A DNA stretch of 64,000 bases, taken from contig JAPEVC010000162.1 of the NCBI GenBank assembly GCA_027946555.1, positions 20,911-84,910 of the forward strand, read 5' to 3'. A program made the translations under genes and the position numbers. Numbering within the stretch: position 1 is the stretch's first letter; every line of letters starts with the position of its first letter. This DNA is from Gnomoniopsis sp. IMI 355080 (taxonomy: Eukaryota > Ascomycota > Sordariomycetes > Diaporthales > Gnomoniaceae). Under the pieces are notes generated by a model, which saw nothing but the letters and a program-made list of their open reading frames with translations, was not told the origin of the DNA and searched no databases. Shown here piece after piece: positions 1 through 11,472 of this stretch.

Positions 1-3000
1 GCTGATTACAATCATTATTCTACGTTAGCAAAGAATTAGTAAACTGGCAATTGAAGGTGAGCGGACGAGGTCACCCTGGCCTGTCTTGAACCTTATGTCC
101 CACTCGGAACGATGGTCGATCGACTCTCCCTCCCAAAATGTCCGTGAGGTCCTTGCCAACCATAATAGACGTGACCGACAATGTCGGTGCAGCAGCCACA
201 AAGTTTCTCATGGAAGCTCTACGGAACGAGGGATCGACAGCCGTGGAAGTCAATTGATGCAAACTTGAGACCCCCAAAGTCGTTCACAGCATCTCTCCTT
301 TCTTAAGGTTTAACTTTTAAGGTTTTTTTCTGATGAACCGTTGGAGATGCAGGACATCGCTAGTGTACATTACATGCAGGCGTGTAGAATCCGAGTGGTG
401 CGTTTAGGCCGGAGGGTGGTCCCTCCTCGCAACAGAGAGAAGTAAACATCACTAATGCCGTACGCTGCTAGCAAATACGCGACCAAAGCAGATCCAGCTA
501 CTGATGTTTGCAACTGTGGAATTTGGTAGCGGAGATTTCGATATACTGTAACATCGCGTAAGGGCACGCGTGATATAGATGAACAATCCAATATTTCGGA
601 GAATTTGGAGCTACTGTGTATTCTCCTGGCTCATTACTCGTTCCTTTCAAGTTGATGCACAGTGTGGTGGAAACTCGGGTGTGTGATTATCAGTGTGATA
701 AGCTCACAGATCATAGATGCTACATAATACAGATTCTCATCTCTTCTAACCAAGACTAACGAAATGAGATTCGTAGGATTTGTGATGTTTGATCACCGTG
801 AGCTTTAGCAGGTTAGGATTGCCCTCGTTTGTGGCCGATGCCTTTTCATGAAAAGCTGGTACTCGATCCCAGTGAAGTGAGGAGGAGCGTATGGTTGCAG
901 TTTTGCACCCCACATTCACATCAGATAGTTCGCGCTTCAGTCCCAAGGTTCGTGAATGTTACGGCGGCGGAGATTGGGGTGCGGACAAAATCTGGGAAAA
1001 TTTCTCTCCACCACGCAATGAGACAGAAGTATATTGACTGCAATAGTGCAATACACCTGGAATCAATTGTTGATGTAAGAAAAACAATGTCAAATGGACA
1101 CCTCATCTCCCTTTCCGGTGTTGATCATATGTGTACTTATGCATCGCCAACCATCGGCAGTGATCAAGAGTCGGAGTCGGTTTTTGTTTTGATCGCAGCG
1201 AAAGAGTCAGTCCATATTGGGTAACAATAAAGTCGCTCCCGATTTCCCGGAAATCTTGACCGTTGCTGAGCACGTCCGCCCTGCAGCAGGCGTTCAGACT
1301 ACCAGCCATTTCAAGTGGAAATCCTGATGTGCCTGCATCAACCCCACTAACTATGTATTTAGGTTGTATTTAGGTCCGGGTCTTGTGAGTGCGCTGGTGC
1401 GGTGTACGGAGTAGTACTGCGCATCTCGTATGCCTCGTCCAAGCTCCCAGATGTCTAATCCTCCGGAGCTAGATCCTAGCCTCCAGAGCTGGCTAGTGGT
1501 TGTGAGGCTTTCCGGGCCCAGACCTGTGACCTCCGCGGGACGCCTCTTTTTCTTATTCGGTTAATGGTCAGCAGCACCAGTAGAACGGGTGAACCATCTT
1601 CCAACCAGGCGCCAAACCAACTAGTGCTCGCAATTAGTCTTCGTGTCTTCTTGGTACATGAAAAGGGCCCCCGGTTCCGGGTCTTCCAAGCAATTACAGA
1701 CACAAATACTGGCGGCCAACCATCGCACGAGCGACATTCGATTTCATTCGTCGCACAGATGCCTCGCAGAACTGAGCGCGGCACGGCAAAGTCGGTGACA
1801 AAACCCGTCGGCTACAGTTGATGATCCATTTTATAGCAGTGGAGCCTCCCGTCGACAGGCCTCGGTGGATATGGTGTGCAGCTTCACGTGCGGCATGCAT
1901 ATTGGCACATGCGGGTCTGCAACGCTGAAGAAAAGTGGGACATTGGAAACGGCTTAGTGCCTTGCCGCCATGCAAGTGCTATACCGCGAGGCACACAGCA
2001 AGCGGCCCCAACACACACTCACTCACACACTCACACACCTACCATATCGGCGGCGGCCCCTAATAAGGCCCACACACTCCCGCTTCAGCATCGCAGCCCG
2101 ACGAACCAACCTCGGGTCTTAGCGAAAGCAACAATAAGAAAAACGACAAGATTGGTCCACAACAGATGAGATTTGTGATCTCCCATTGATCTATTTTGCC
2201 CCCCACGGACCACGATGCAATCTGCACGAGCACCGGTCAATACGTGGACCGAGTCGACCATGAGCGGCCCGGGCGTGATCTACACGTCTGTCGACTGTCA
2301 TTTTCGCCCAATGTCACCCTGTTGCGCCCGGGTGCGAAGCTGGCCGTCCGCTCAGCCATGTACCTTGCTGATAGAAGTGAGCTCTCATTGGGTCCATCGA
2401 CACTAGGCTTGGCTTCCGGTGTTCCGCGATCTGTCAGTCCTACTTCTTGCGGAAGCGAGGACATGTTCTGTGGGGCTCAGCTGTTCGTGACGGCAATACT
2501 GCATGGTACCATCTACTAAGATCATGTAATATGCAATAAAGTGTTTCCATCTGAGAAACAGCTGGGTTGCGATCCCGATGATACCTGTATCAATAAAGTG
2601 GACGCGGCCTTTTCCAGTCATTCGCATGAACCAGAGCGGAGATGAGAATGAAGTGACGCAACAACTGTGGCAATAACGGTAAGTTCCACACACACACGCA
2701 GCCACCTGCAACTTGCATCAAAACGTCGGGGACAGCATCACGATAGTCTCGTTCCTGTCTCCCCTGCAGATTGGCGGACTGCACAGGCTGACAGGCCAGC
2801 ACGAGCCAGGTCGAAGACAGGGAGCCCTGCCGCTGATCAAGCTGAGGGCACCAAGTGCTCCGGCATCACCCCATAGCCGACGTCTTCGGGACGCTTTGCG
2901 TTGTTACTAGAGCTGAAAAAAAGAAAAAAAGAAAGAAAAAACTTCAGGCCCGGAGAGTTGCATATCCCACCATCCTGGGCGTATGGTACCAATCAAATAG

Positions 3001-5400
3001 GTTTTGGGCCATGAACACAGTGTCGGCTTACTTCACGAATCGTGGTACCAACGAGTAATTTTCATTCGATTCATTGGAAATCCTACGTGAAACGACTGCA
3101 TGTTTGCGGGATGCCTGTGATCGCCACTGCGCATGATCTTGGTGGACTCCGTCAACCAACAATCAAGAGTTCTTGCCGTCTTGTCTATTTATATGCCGCT
3201 TTCTTTGCAGAGTAGCGACGGGCAAGCGCGCGGGCGTGTTGATGAGGTCGCTTGTACTAGTTACATCGTCGTCAACACTAGAATGGCTGACCCCAACGGC
3301 CGTTGGCGCTTGTGAGTTCTGCCTGCACAGCCTCTGCGAAGGAAGCGCTGGAGAGTCAGCAGCCTGTCTGCCTACCGCCCATTCATTTCCAAGTCCTCGC
3401 CAATAGAAGACACCCATCTAGTTTGTTACACTTGATACAATAAGTACTGCACTAGTAGCCGAGGCTGCTAAAATACTGTCTACGCTTCCGCCCATCATGA
3501 CTCGAGCTCCAGACCCACGGCATGCGGACGCAACTTGAGACCAGATGGGCCTCGGAGAGAGAGGCGCAAGGCTATCATTATCAAAGAAAAATCGCCCCTA
3601 GAAGGGATATCGCTGTGGCGGCGGCTCCGCTGTATGCGTCAATGACGAGCCAAGCCTCACGGTCTATTGCGACTGGTCGCGTCCCCCCTCTCTCGCTCAG
3701 TCTCTCTTTATTTTTTTTCACAGCACAACACGACAAACAGACCGTCTCGTACGGACAACATACCATTTTTGCATTGGTGTTCAGCTAGCTGTGGATTAAG
3801 ATCGTGACTCGGTACCCTGTGGACGGCGTCTCCACCGCTGATCCGGTACGAAGGGTCCCGGACCCTTTTTAATAAGCGGCCCAGAGCTACTAATTTTCAA
3901 TCAACCCTGAAAAATACAGAAGCACTAGCAGCGTAGCGGCGTCAATACAGGGCAAATCTCGGTATTTTGGGGTTGCTAGGCAAGGCTGGCAGTGATGCAA
4001 GTGGGGTTGACGCCAATGCTGTTGTGTGCTGCATGTCCTTCCATGCCGTCAGCCAAGGGAGACGACGTACGCGGTACAGGGCCCTGGGCTTCCGTGGAGA
4101 AGCACCACACAGTACGGAATACTCGAATATCTGAGCTTTGTTCGTGAGTACAACCTCACGGACCCGTCGATGGGATCTGCAGATAAGCTTGCCGAAATGC
4201 TTGCTTTCGAATGACCAGCCCGATTTTGTCGACACACTGCGTCGGCGTCTCCCACGATTTGTATGTACCATATCAGCGTCACCACAGATTGGGAGATCGC
4301 AATTCAACGGACTGGCTCTGGGGTCTTCAATAGTCGATACGCAAAGGAATTGGACGTGGAAATCAGGGGTAACGCCACTCCCCGCGTGATTAGTATTGCC
4401 GGTAGTGCCTGAGTCCGGATCAATCAGAAAAAAAAAAAGGAAAAAAAGAAAAGAAAAAGGATACATAGCATCTGATCATCGAGGTCAGTTGTGTGAGGTT
4501 CCTTGCGGGCTGAGATTGCAGACTGCAACTCTTCAGATGGCTCGCTACTGTGTAGGCAGGCCATCTTGGTACCGAGGTACGCTCCCAGGTGAGAGGCCAT
4601 TGTCAAAGGCTCGTCATCCCTGCCACCGGATGCGTCTTGGTTTCATTTGGGGCGTGAATGCATCAAAAAGCGCTCTCTATCCTTTCCTACGATGGCCCGG
4701 AAGAGACTCCAGCAGCTGGTGTGACTCCGAGACGCTTTGGCCATCACATATACATCATATTGGGACTCGATGCTGCTTGGTGAGATCTCGACCGACGTGT
4801 CGATATAAGCATCACAAACCCGCCGCTCGCGTCTACGGCACCAAGCCCGGAGCCTAAGCCTGGTCGTCCGAACTCGTAGCGATCCCCATTTTGAAAGGTC
4901 AAATCCACGTGGGGTTGTGACTCTGTGTTTTGCCCGGTAGCGATTGGGTCTCCGGACCCATTCCAAATCGCAATAGATGAGGCGGGAAACGAACGAAGAC
5001 ATGATCAGATGCAAGCAGATCGTAGACCCTGCTGGTGTGGCTCTGTCTCGGACTTGGGAGGAGCAGAGAGCCAAGGTTGACGATGCGTTCCGGACAAAGG
5101 TCATCTGGAGCTGGGCCGTGAAATGTTCTCAGCTATATTGCGTCTTTGTGTTGTGCTGCATCGGTCAGCCACAAGCTTCCACTGTACCGTGCAACCGGAT
5201 TGCTGTTTTTGTCTCTGTCAACCGTGGTGCTCATGATCGCTTTCGTTGGTCTGTAGCATAGTTTGCTCGTGCCATGTTTCGACCAGGATGAAACGACGGT
5301 CATCACTATACGATGAATCAGTGTTTAGCCGATACAACTGATGAGAGCCAGAGGGCTGACGAAATTATAGCGTGCGAAGGCCACGGAGTAGACTAGAGAG
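1..5400. other. Gene-free stretch, left flank
   Basis: I see no gene I can support here. Open frames are short (mostly under 155 codons), overlap on both strands, lack recognisable domains and show no convincing splice structure. Visible elements are a CA/CT-type simple repeat at about 2011-2040, A-rich purine tracts at about 2915-2941 and 4427-4460, and a TACGGAGTA motif at 1405-1413 that recurs at 49392. No transposase or reverse-transcriptase motif, tRNA B-box or telomere repeat was noticed. A non-coding RNA or fast-evolving small secreted protein gene could be missed by eye. Confidence 0.5.
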
Positions 5401-5439
5401 TTCGTTCTACAATCTTGTCGAGGGGTGGTGATGTCTGGA

Positions 5440-5468
5440 GGGGCAGAGGGGCAGAGGGGCTGGAGGGG
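5440..5468 (+). repeat. Four G4 runs, G-quadruplex candidate
   Basis: Four runs of exactly four guanines occur at 5440-5443, 5448-5451, 5456-5459 and 5465-5468, separated by loops of 4, 4 and 5 nt. The unit GGGGCAGA is repeated. The pattern fits the usual G-quadruplex consensus. It lies about 1.1 kb upstream of the RasGEF start. Folding is inferred. Confidence 0.6.
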
Positions 5469-5884
5469 CGAGCCAGGGAGCCCTACATGAGCCAGGCAAG
5501 CCCTGGGCTAGCTGAACCCCTGGCCCATGTCCCCTGCTCTGGGTCTGACTTCGCCGTGACACAGTGTGAGCAGTGCGAAAAGACGGGCTGCCTAAGGAAG
5601 TACGTACCTCATGTGTCCTGGTACTACTCTCCGATCCCCGGTCCTCCAGGCACCCCCCGGAAATCTCCAAGGCCACAGGGCCCCAATTTCCTCTCCCATG
5701 ATTCCTGAACTTTGGGCCAGACCTCGAGCCTAGGACTAACAGGAGGCGCTTTCCGTCCCGGCCACCCCACCCTGGCCCATCGGTACTAGGATCAGTGTCG
5801 CTATTGTTGCCCACATTACCACCATTATGCTATGTACCCAGTACCATGCAAGACTAAGAACAGAGCCCTGCATTCTCGACTCTT

Positions 5885-6591
5885 GTTATTCCTTCGATCT
5901 CCAGTCTCCTTTCCCTCCCTACCCTCTCCCAACTACATTCCATAACGCTCCTCCGCGTTTCTCCCACTCGCACCACCCAGCATCAGCGCACCTCGCGAGT
6001 TGCTTGCTACGACGAGCAGCCCGGGACTAGTAACGGTCTTCAATTGGAATACGCTTTGGAACTACGCCTTCGCCTGGGTTCCCCCCTTCCCCCCCGGCGT
6101 ATTGACTCGACATATCGCGGGGAATTCTAGACTGTAATCGCGAGAGGCAGCCGGATCGCGAAATACGGACTCGGGACAGAACACGAGGACAACTCCCTTG
6201 CGACCGAGTCACAATATCGTCCTCGTCCTCCCTTCGCTACCGTCACGTTCTACCCGAGACGACCGCGGAAGTCGTCTTGAGTTGCTGGAGGCACGGAAAG
6301 CTTCACGCACCTGGCCTACCTTTTCCGGACAACAGTTGCTGCGTTCTCTTGTCAGACAGATTGTTCGAGGTGTTGGGACACCCGTTAATTCGACAACATC
6401 TGAAGGACAATTTCTATGACTTTACACGCACGATACCAGCAGCAATGGTAATGCTGAGCAAACAAATTGCCCGGTCGAGTGCACAGGTGGCGCCTCTAAC
6501 TATACAAAAAAATACCGTTTCCTGCTCCTTAGACTATGCCTTGACGGCCGATCACTCTATTTCGAATACGTACACGAACGCAAGAGCCGAA
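5885..6591 (+). promoter_or_regulatory. Pyrimidine-rich promoter/leader of RasGEF
   Basis: A C/T-rich stretch at about 5885-6000 is typical of the core promoter and transcription start zone of filamentous fungal housekeeping genes. The DNA from there to 6591 would form a long 5' leader. The RasGEF frame stays open upstream through 6277, but that point is a TTG codon. The in-frame ATGs before 6592 are at 6445 and 6451. A leader intron is possible because GTAATG follows the ATG at 6445 and a CACAG|GTGG acceptor-like site lies near 6480-6490. No TATA box stands out. Confidence 0.35.
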
Positions 6592-9500
6592 ATGACACCC
6601 CCGACTACACCCCATGGGTCTCAAGAGGACCTCAGCAACGACTCTTCGCCGCCCGTTTTCCATAACTTTCTGCGAGCTTTCTATCCGTTCCACCCCAGTT
6701 ATGCTATGACCGACTCCGCCGTGACGCTGCCGCTCAATGAGGGCGACGTGGTTTTGGTACACTCTATCCACACCAATGGCTGGGCAGATGGCACGCTGTT
6801 GGTGTCTGGCGCCCGAGGCTGGTTGCCCACTAATTATTGCTATGCTTACGATCCCGATGAGATGCGGAACCTACTGAAGGCATTGCTGAACTTTTGGGAC
6901 TTACTGCGCAGCGCCTCGGTCGACGACAAGGAAATCTTCTCAAATCAGGAGTTTATGAAGGGCGTCATTGCTGGCGTGCGATATCTCTTGGTATGTTCGA
7001 CTCATTATAGTCTGCTAAACTCTCCAAGCGCCATACTGATATCAATGCAGGAACGCACAAACTGTCTCACCCGAGAATCTGCTGTGGTACAGCGACACGA
7101 AGGCTTGCGCAAGGGCAGAAAATCATTGCTCTCTGAATTGTCATCCCTGGTCAAGACAGCTAAGCGCTTGACAGAGCAGCAAAAAAACAATGCCCCGACC
7201 GAGGATGTGAACAATACCGTCGATGAAATGATATTGAAAGCCTTCAGGATCACAACCAAGGGCGTGCGTTTCCTCGACGTTCTGGAAGAGGACCGCCAAG
7301 CACGGGCCCCGGCAGTGACTATGATGCCAACGGTGGTCGAGGAAAATTACGTGCCGCCAACACCGCCTGCGGATGCGAGGTCGTTTGACGACGACCGCAG
7401 CACGATCAGGGATGTGGGTGCAGGTTCCCGCCAAAGTAACTACGGATTGGCTTCCGGCTCGCCAGCCTCAGACCCGGGTGACGCGACACAAACGGGCAGT
7501 CCCGCCAACGAGTCTTCGTCCGCCGCTCGCCGCAGTGCCCGATTGTCCCAAAACAGCCACCAGCAAGTTAATTTCAGCCGCCTTTCCTCCAATATTTCCC
7601 ACCGCGTCTCTCTTGCTGGGCCTTCGCCACTCTCACGGCCGCAGAATCTGGTGTCGGAGCGATTGACTTCGAGCCATGACACGTTTTTGTCACACCTGGG
7701 ATCCTTCATCGGACGATTGCACCTCCAATCGCAATCTCGGCCAGACCTGGCACTCGCAATCAAACAGTCAGCAACTTCCGGCGGTGAGCTGCTGGTCGTG
7801 GTAGATGTTGTCTGCGCCCACAGCTCCCTTACCAAGGAACTTCTCGAGCAGCCTCGCGCTGCTATGTACGACCGGATACTGGACCTCGTGCATGCTGCAC
7901 GCGATATTTTGAACCAGGAAAACGGTCCCGAATTGGCCGACATCATCATGCCTCAGGATAACAGCCGCTTGTTGTCAGCCTCGACAGGCTGCGTTAGGGC
8001 GACGGGTGAATGCGTTGCAAAGACAAAGTGGGTCATTGAGAAGATCGGCGACTTTGAGTTTGAGTTCGACCATGGAAGCTTGGGCATCGACTTGGATCTT
8101 GGCTCGTTGAATGCACGGGGGACGGACAGCGCAGTGGCATCCATATCAATTCCTGCGATCAACAAGCCGCTGCCTATGGACAAGCCCCTCCCCAGCGTCC
8201 CGCTTGCGTCATCACCACCAGCACAGACGCCAGATTCGCCTGGAAATGCACAACAACAACGACAGTCGCTCGTCTTTGACGGCGACAATTCTGACCATGC
8301 TTCCTCGGTGTCATCAATTCGTTCGAAACTGCCCCCCTTGCCAAAAATTGCAACATCTTTTGGCGAGGATTGGAGCCCCATCGAACATTCAGCAGGCGTC
8401 GACAGCGATGGATACCCTCCCTACCATCGCGAAAGCTTGATCGCTTCTAGCTCTGCAACCGATAGTGCATACATGAATCGGGGCTCAGAGTCTAGCCTGT
8501 TGTCATCTACCTCGACCCGCGCCACCACACCCGACCACCTGCTACCGAGACACAAGCCATCCATCTCCGAGCTGAGCGCCTCCAGCAACACCCAGCATGG
8601 AGATGACGAGGATGTTGAAAGCAAGCTTCTCGAAAAGACGTTCGCTCACGAGCTTATGTTCAACAAAGAGGGCCAGGTGACGGGCGGCTCACTGCCTGCG
8701 CTGGTCGAGCGTCTCACAACCCACGAATCCACACCTGATGCATTGTTCGTCTCTACATTCTTCCTCACTTTCCGACTATTCTGCACGCCAAATGTTCTCG
8801 CCGAGACTTTGGTGGAGAGATTCGAATACGTTGCCGACTCGCCCCACATGTCAGGTCCAGTTCGCTTGAGGGTCTATAACGTTTTCAAGCAGTGGCTAGA
8901 ATCGTACTGGCGCGATGACGCGGATCATGGTGCTTTACCGACCATTCAATCGTTCGCGGAAACCAAGTTAGCCACCGCCTTACCCTCTGCCAGTAAGCGC
9001 ATCGTCGACCTAGTGCAACGCGTTACGTCGACCGATACCACTCTGGTTCCCCGCCAGGTCTCGGCAATTGGCAAAGCCAACGCGAACATTTCGCACTATG
9101 TCCCTGTTGACACGGCCTTGCCAGCGCCAGTGATCACCAAGAGCCAGGCCCAGTCATTACAAAATTGGAAGTCGGGCGGCAACACCCCAACAATTATGGA
9201 CTTTGACCCGCTTGAGATTGCTCGCCAGTTCACCATGACCCAGATGAGCATCTTCTGCTCTATCCTGCCCGAGGAGCTCCTTGGCTCTCAATGGATGAAG
9301 AAGGGCGGACGCGGTTCTCCCAATGTCAAGAAAATGACGGCTCTGTCCACTGAGATGTCCAACCTGGTTGCAGACACGATACTGCAGCATAGCGAGGTCA
9401 AAAAGCGTGCTGCTGTCATCAAGCAGTGGATCAAGATTGCTCAGCAGTGCCTCGAACTGAAGAATTACGATGCCTTGATGGCTATCATCTGCAGTCTGAA

Positions 9501-10038
9501 CAGCTCAACTATCACCCGCCTTCGGAGGACCTGGGATGCCGTGGCTCCTAAGCGACGAGAGCTACTCAAGGCCCTCCAAGCGGTTGTCGAGCCCGCTCAA
9601 AACCACAAGGCTCTGCGCGCCCAGCTTGCAACTCATGTCCCACCATGCCTGCCTTTTCAGGGTATGTTCCTGACAGACCTGACATTTGTCGACATTGGCA
9701 ACCCTGCGACAAAACACCTCACGGATGCCGACGGCAGGGACATGACTGTCATCAACTTTGACAAGCATACGCGAACGGCCAAGATTATTGGCGAGCTGCA
9801 GCGCTTTCAGATACCATACAGGCTGACGGAGCTGCCTGACCTCCAACACTGGCTACAGGCCGAGATGGACCGCGTCCGTGAGGCTGATACAACCAATAAC
9901 ATCCAGGTCAGCTACTACCGCAAGTCGCTCCTACTCGAGCCCAGGGAAACATCCATCCCCAAGACACCCGTCGATGGACCTAGTAGCCAGAGCATGTTCA
10001 CTTGGCGAAGAATTGACAAATCTGGGGCCAACGCCTAA
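6592..10038 (+). CDS. Ras guanine-nucleotide exchange factor, Cdc25-type, with SH3
   Basis: Predicted exchange factor that loads GTP on Ras to drive cAMP/MAPK signalling at the plasma membrane. Exons are 6592-6990 and 7051-10038; the 60-nt intron (GTATGT...ATGCAG) is in frame and free of stops. The product is about 1128 residues. An SH3 domain lies at about residues 27-87, with the ALYDY-like opening RAFYPF and the motif GWLPTNY. A long Ser/Pro-rich middle region follows, then RasGEF_N at about 655-790 and the catalytic Cdc25 domain at about 850-1085, with FDPLEIARQFT, FLTDLTFVDIGNP and NFDKHTRTAKII. I chose ATG 6592 because the SH3-bearing conserved part begins just after it; ATG 6445 or 6451 in the same frame is the alternative. 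The order SH3, RasGEF_N, RasGEF is that of fungal Cdc25 proteins. The family call is secure; the exact N-terminus is not. Confidence 0.93.
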   Translation: MTPPTTPHGSQEDLSNDSSPPVFHNFLRAFYPFHPSYAMTDSAVTLPLNEGDVVLVHSIHTNGWADGTLLVSGARGWLPTNYCYAYDPDEMRNLLKALLNFWDLLRSASVDDKEIFSNQEFMKGVIAGVRYLLVCSTHYSLLNSPSAILISMQERTNCLTRESAVVQRHEGLRKGRKSLLSELSSLVKTAKRLTEQQKNNAPTEDVNNTVDEMILKAFRITTKGVRFLDVLEEDRQARAPAVTMMPTVVEENYVPPTPPADARSFDDDRSTIRDVGAGSRQSNYGLASGSPASDPGDATQTGSPANESSSAARRSARLSQNSHQQVNFSRLSSNISHRVSLAGPSPLSRPQNLVSERLTSSHDTFLSHLGSFIGRLHLQSQSRPDLALAIKQSATSGGELLVVVDVVCAHSSLTKELLEQPRAAMYDRILDLVHAARDILNQENGPELADIIMPQDNSRLLSASTGCVRATGECVAKTKWVIEKIGDFEFEFDHGSLGIDLDLGSLNARGTDSAVASISIPAINKPLPMDKPLPSVPLASSPPAQTPDSPGNAQQQRQSLVFDGDNSDHASSVSSIRSKLPPLPKIATSFGEDWSPIEHSAGVDSDGYPPYHRESLIASSSATDSAYMNRGSESSLLSSTSTRATTPDHLLPRHKPSISELSASSNTQHGDDEDVESKLLEKTFAHELMFNKEGQVTGGSLPALVERLTTHESTPDALFVSTFFLTFRLFCTPNVLAETLVERFEYVADSPHMSGPVRLRVYNVFKQWLESYWRDDADHGALPTIQSFAETKLATALPSASKRIVDLVQRVTSTDTTLVPRQVSAIGKANANISHYVPVDTALPAPVITKSQAQSLQNWKSGGNTPTIMDFDPLEIARQFTMTQMSIFCSILPEELLGSQWMKKGGRGSPNVKKMTALSTEMSNLVADTILQHSEVKKRAAVIKQWIKIAQQCLELKNYDALMAIICSLNSSTITRLRRTWDAVAPKRRELLKALQAVVEPAQNHKALRAQLATHVPPCLPFQGMFLTDLTFVDIGNPATKHLTDADGRDMTVINFDKHTRTAKIIGELQRFQIPYRLTELPDLQHWLQAEMDRVREADTTNNIQVSYYRKSLLLEPRETSIPKTPVDGPSSQSMFTWRRIDKSGANA

Positions 10039-11472
10039 GTTCAACCCTACACAACTATACACCCCATCACATGGCTCAAGGAGCCACCCATACACACACT
10101 CAAATTTGCGCCCTTCATGATCTGCTATTATTCGCACTACTGGCTTTCGGATAGGTTTCTGTCGCTGGATTCATGTTGATACCCCAACTTTATTATATTC
10201 GGAATGCATCATTGCGCGACCTTGCCAGTGTAACTTTGTTCACAATATGGCTACAAAAGCCATGCAGTCCTTTTCGGTTGCACATATCATTACTTCAGTA
10301 CCTGGGAGTTTGGAAAAATGATGGACTAGACGTGTTCGTCCCCCTTGACCCAAAATGGGAAACAGGACCAAGGAAGCGGGAGGCGTAACGGGCATATAAA
10401 GGAAATGATGTCATGAAAAGGAGTTTTGTCCTCTACTGGTACCGTTGGGAACGGTAAAGTTGCTTTTGGTCCAGAGCTCAGCGACACGAGCCTCGGGCTG
10501 AGCTTAATGTTTTGTTTGGTACTTTAACCACTATGGCTGTTGCATCCGGACATTCCGCTCAAGGCTTGCGCATGCGCGCGCGCGCGCGCTGAAGGGCGTT
10601 TTGTTCTGTCGTATGCCTGTGGTGGATGACTCAGGTACGCAAAGTCGTGAATAAGGAGCGTGCGGCCCGTGACGCTCTCGCGATGCTCAGTCATGGGATC
10701 TCTGAGGGAAAGACACCGAACGTGGGTGGGAGGATTGGCCGACTTATCTAGTTCAATGCGCCGAGTTCGATAGCGAATCGTCAAATGCTCTCACTGAAAT
10801 TGTGTGTTTCCTGTGACATGTTGATCCAGTGCTGCCTTTCCCCTCGTCCCTATACCTCTCGGGACTTGTGCCGCACGCGTCAAGTGAATCGAGCGCCCTC
10901 CGCTCATTCAGAATTCCTGGTCTTAGCCAGGTGTGGTTGAGCGCCTGGACCAGAAACGCGTGAATCGTGAAATCTTTCCTAATACTAGACGATCTCCGTG
11001 GGTGGATGCTGCATACCATGATCGAGGCAAAGCTGCTGCGGTTCATGCCGTGCTACGCTCTTGTGCAGCCCGCGACGCAAGACACGATGCAAGACAAGGT
11101 GCAAGCCATATGACGGCCCATCTGCCACAGCTTCCCCGCCTCAGCTTGTTGGTTGACTCACTTTATTTACGCCTACAGCTACAGATTGTTTTCGATGGGA
11201 TGACTGTGTTTGCGTCGACGGGAGGTGTTGTTCGGTCCGTGCCATGCATCCATGGTTTTTGACAGGACAGATGCTATTTGAGACTATGCTCGAGGCTCCA
11301 GCGGCTCAGGTAGGTAGGAAATCGGTGCATTGAATACATTCGTAGCTCTTATTATGCTCATTTAGTTGAATTAAACCCGACTTGTATTACTCACCCTATT
11401 CCTTCATATGAGCTCTCCCTCTATCCGCCCCACACACTTTGCTCAATTATCTACGATGCCAGATCTTGAGCA
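10039..11472. other. Intergenic gap between convergent RasGEF and permease
   Basis: No supportable gene. This is the shared 3' side of two convergent genes. It contains an alternating purine-pyrimidine run at 10567-10589 and a short AGGTAGGTAGG motif near 11309-11319. The open frames are short and have no family features. Confidence 0.5.
10567..10589. repeat. Alternating purine-pyrimidine (CG)n tract
   Basis: A 23-nt run of strictly alternating purine and pyrimidine ends in about eight CG steps. Such tracts are prone to form Z-DNA and are mutable microsatellites. It lies 0.5 kb beyond the RasGEF stop codon. Confidence 0.7.

Noticed and set aside
829..1224. 131-codon plus-strand frame
   Set aside because: No domain, no splice partners, ordinary chance length for this base composition, and overlaps frames on the other strand.
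3942..4466. 174-codon minus-strand frame
   Set aside because: Begins in a homopurine tract read as Phe/Leu and has no recognisable fold or conserved motif.
4396..5104. 153-codon frames on both strands
   Set aside because: They overlap each other and show no family signature.
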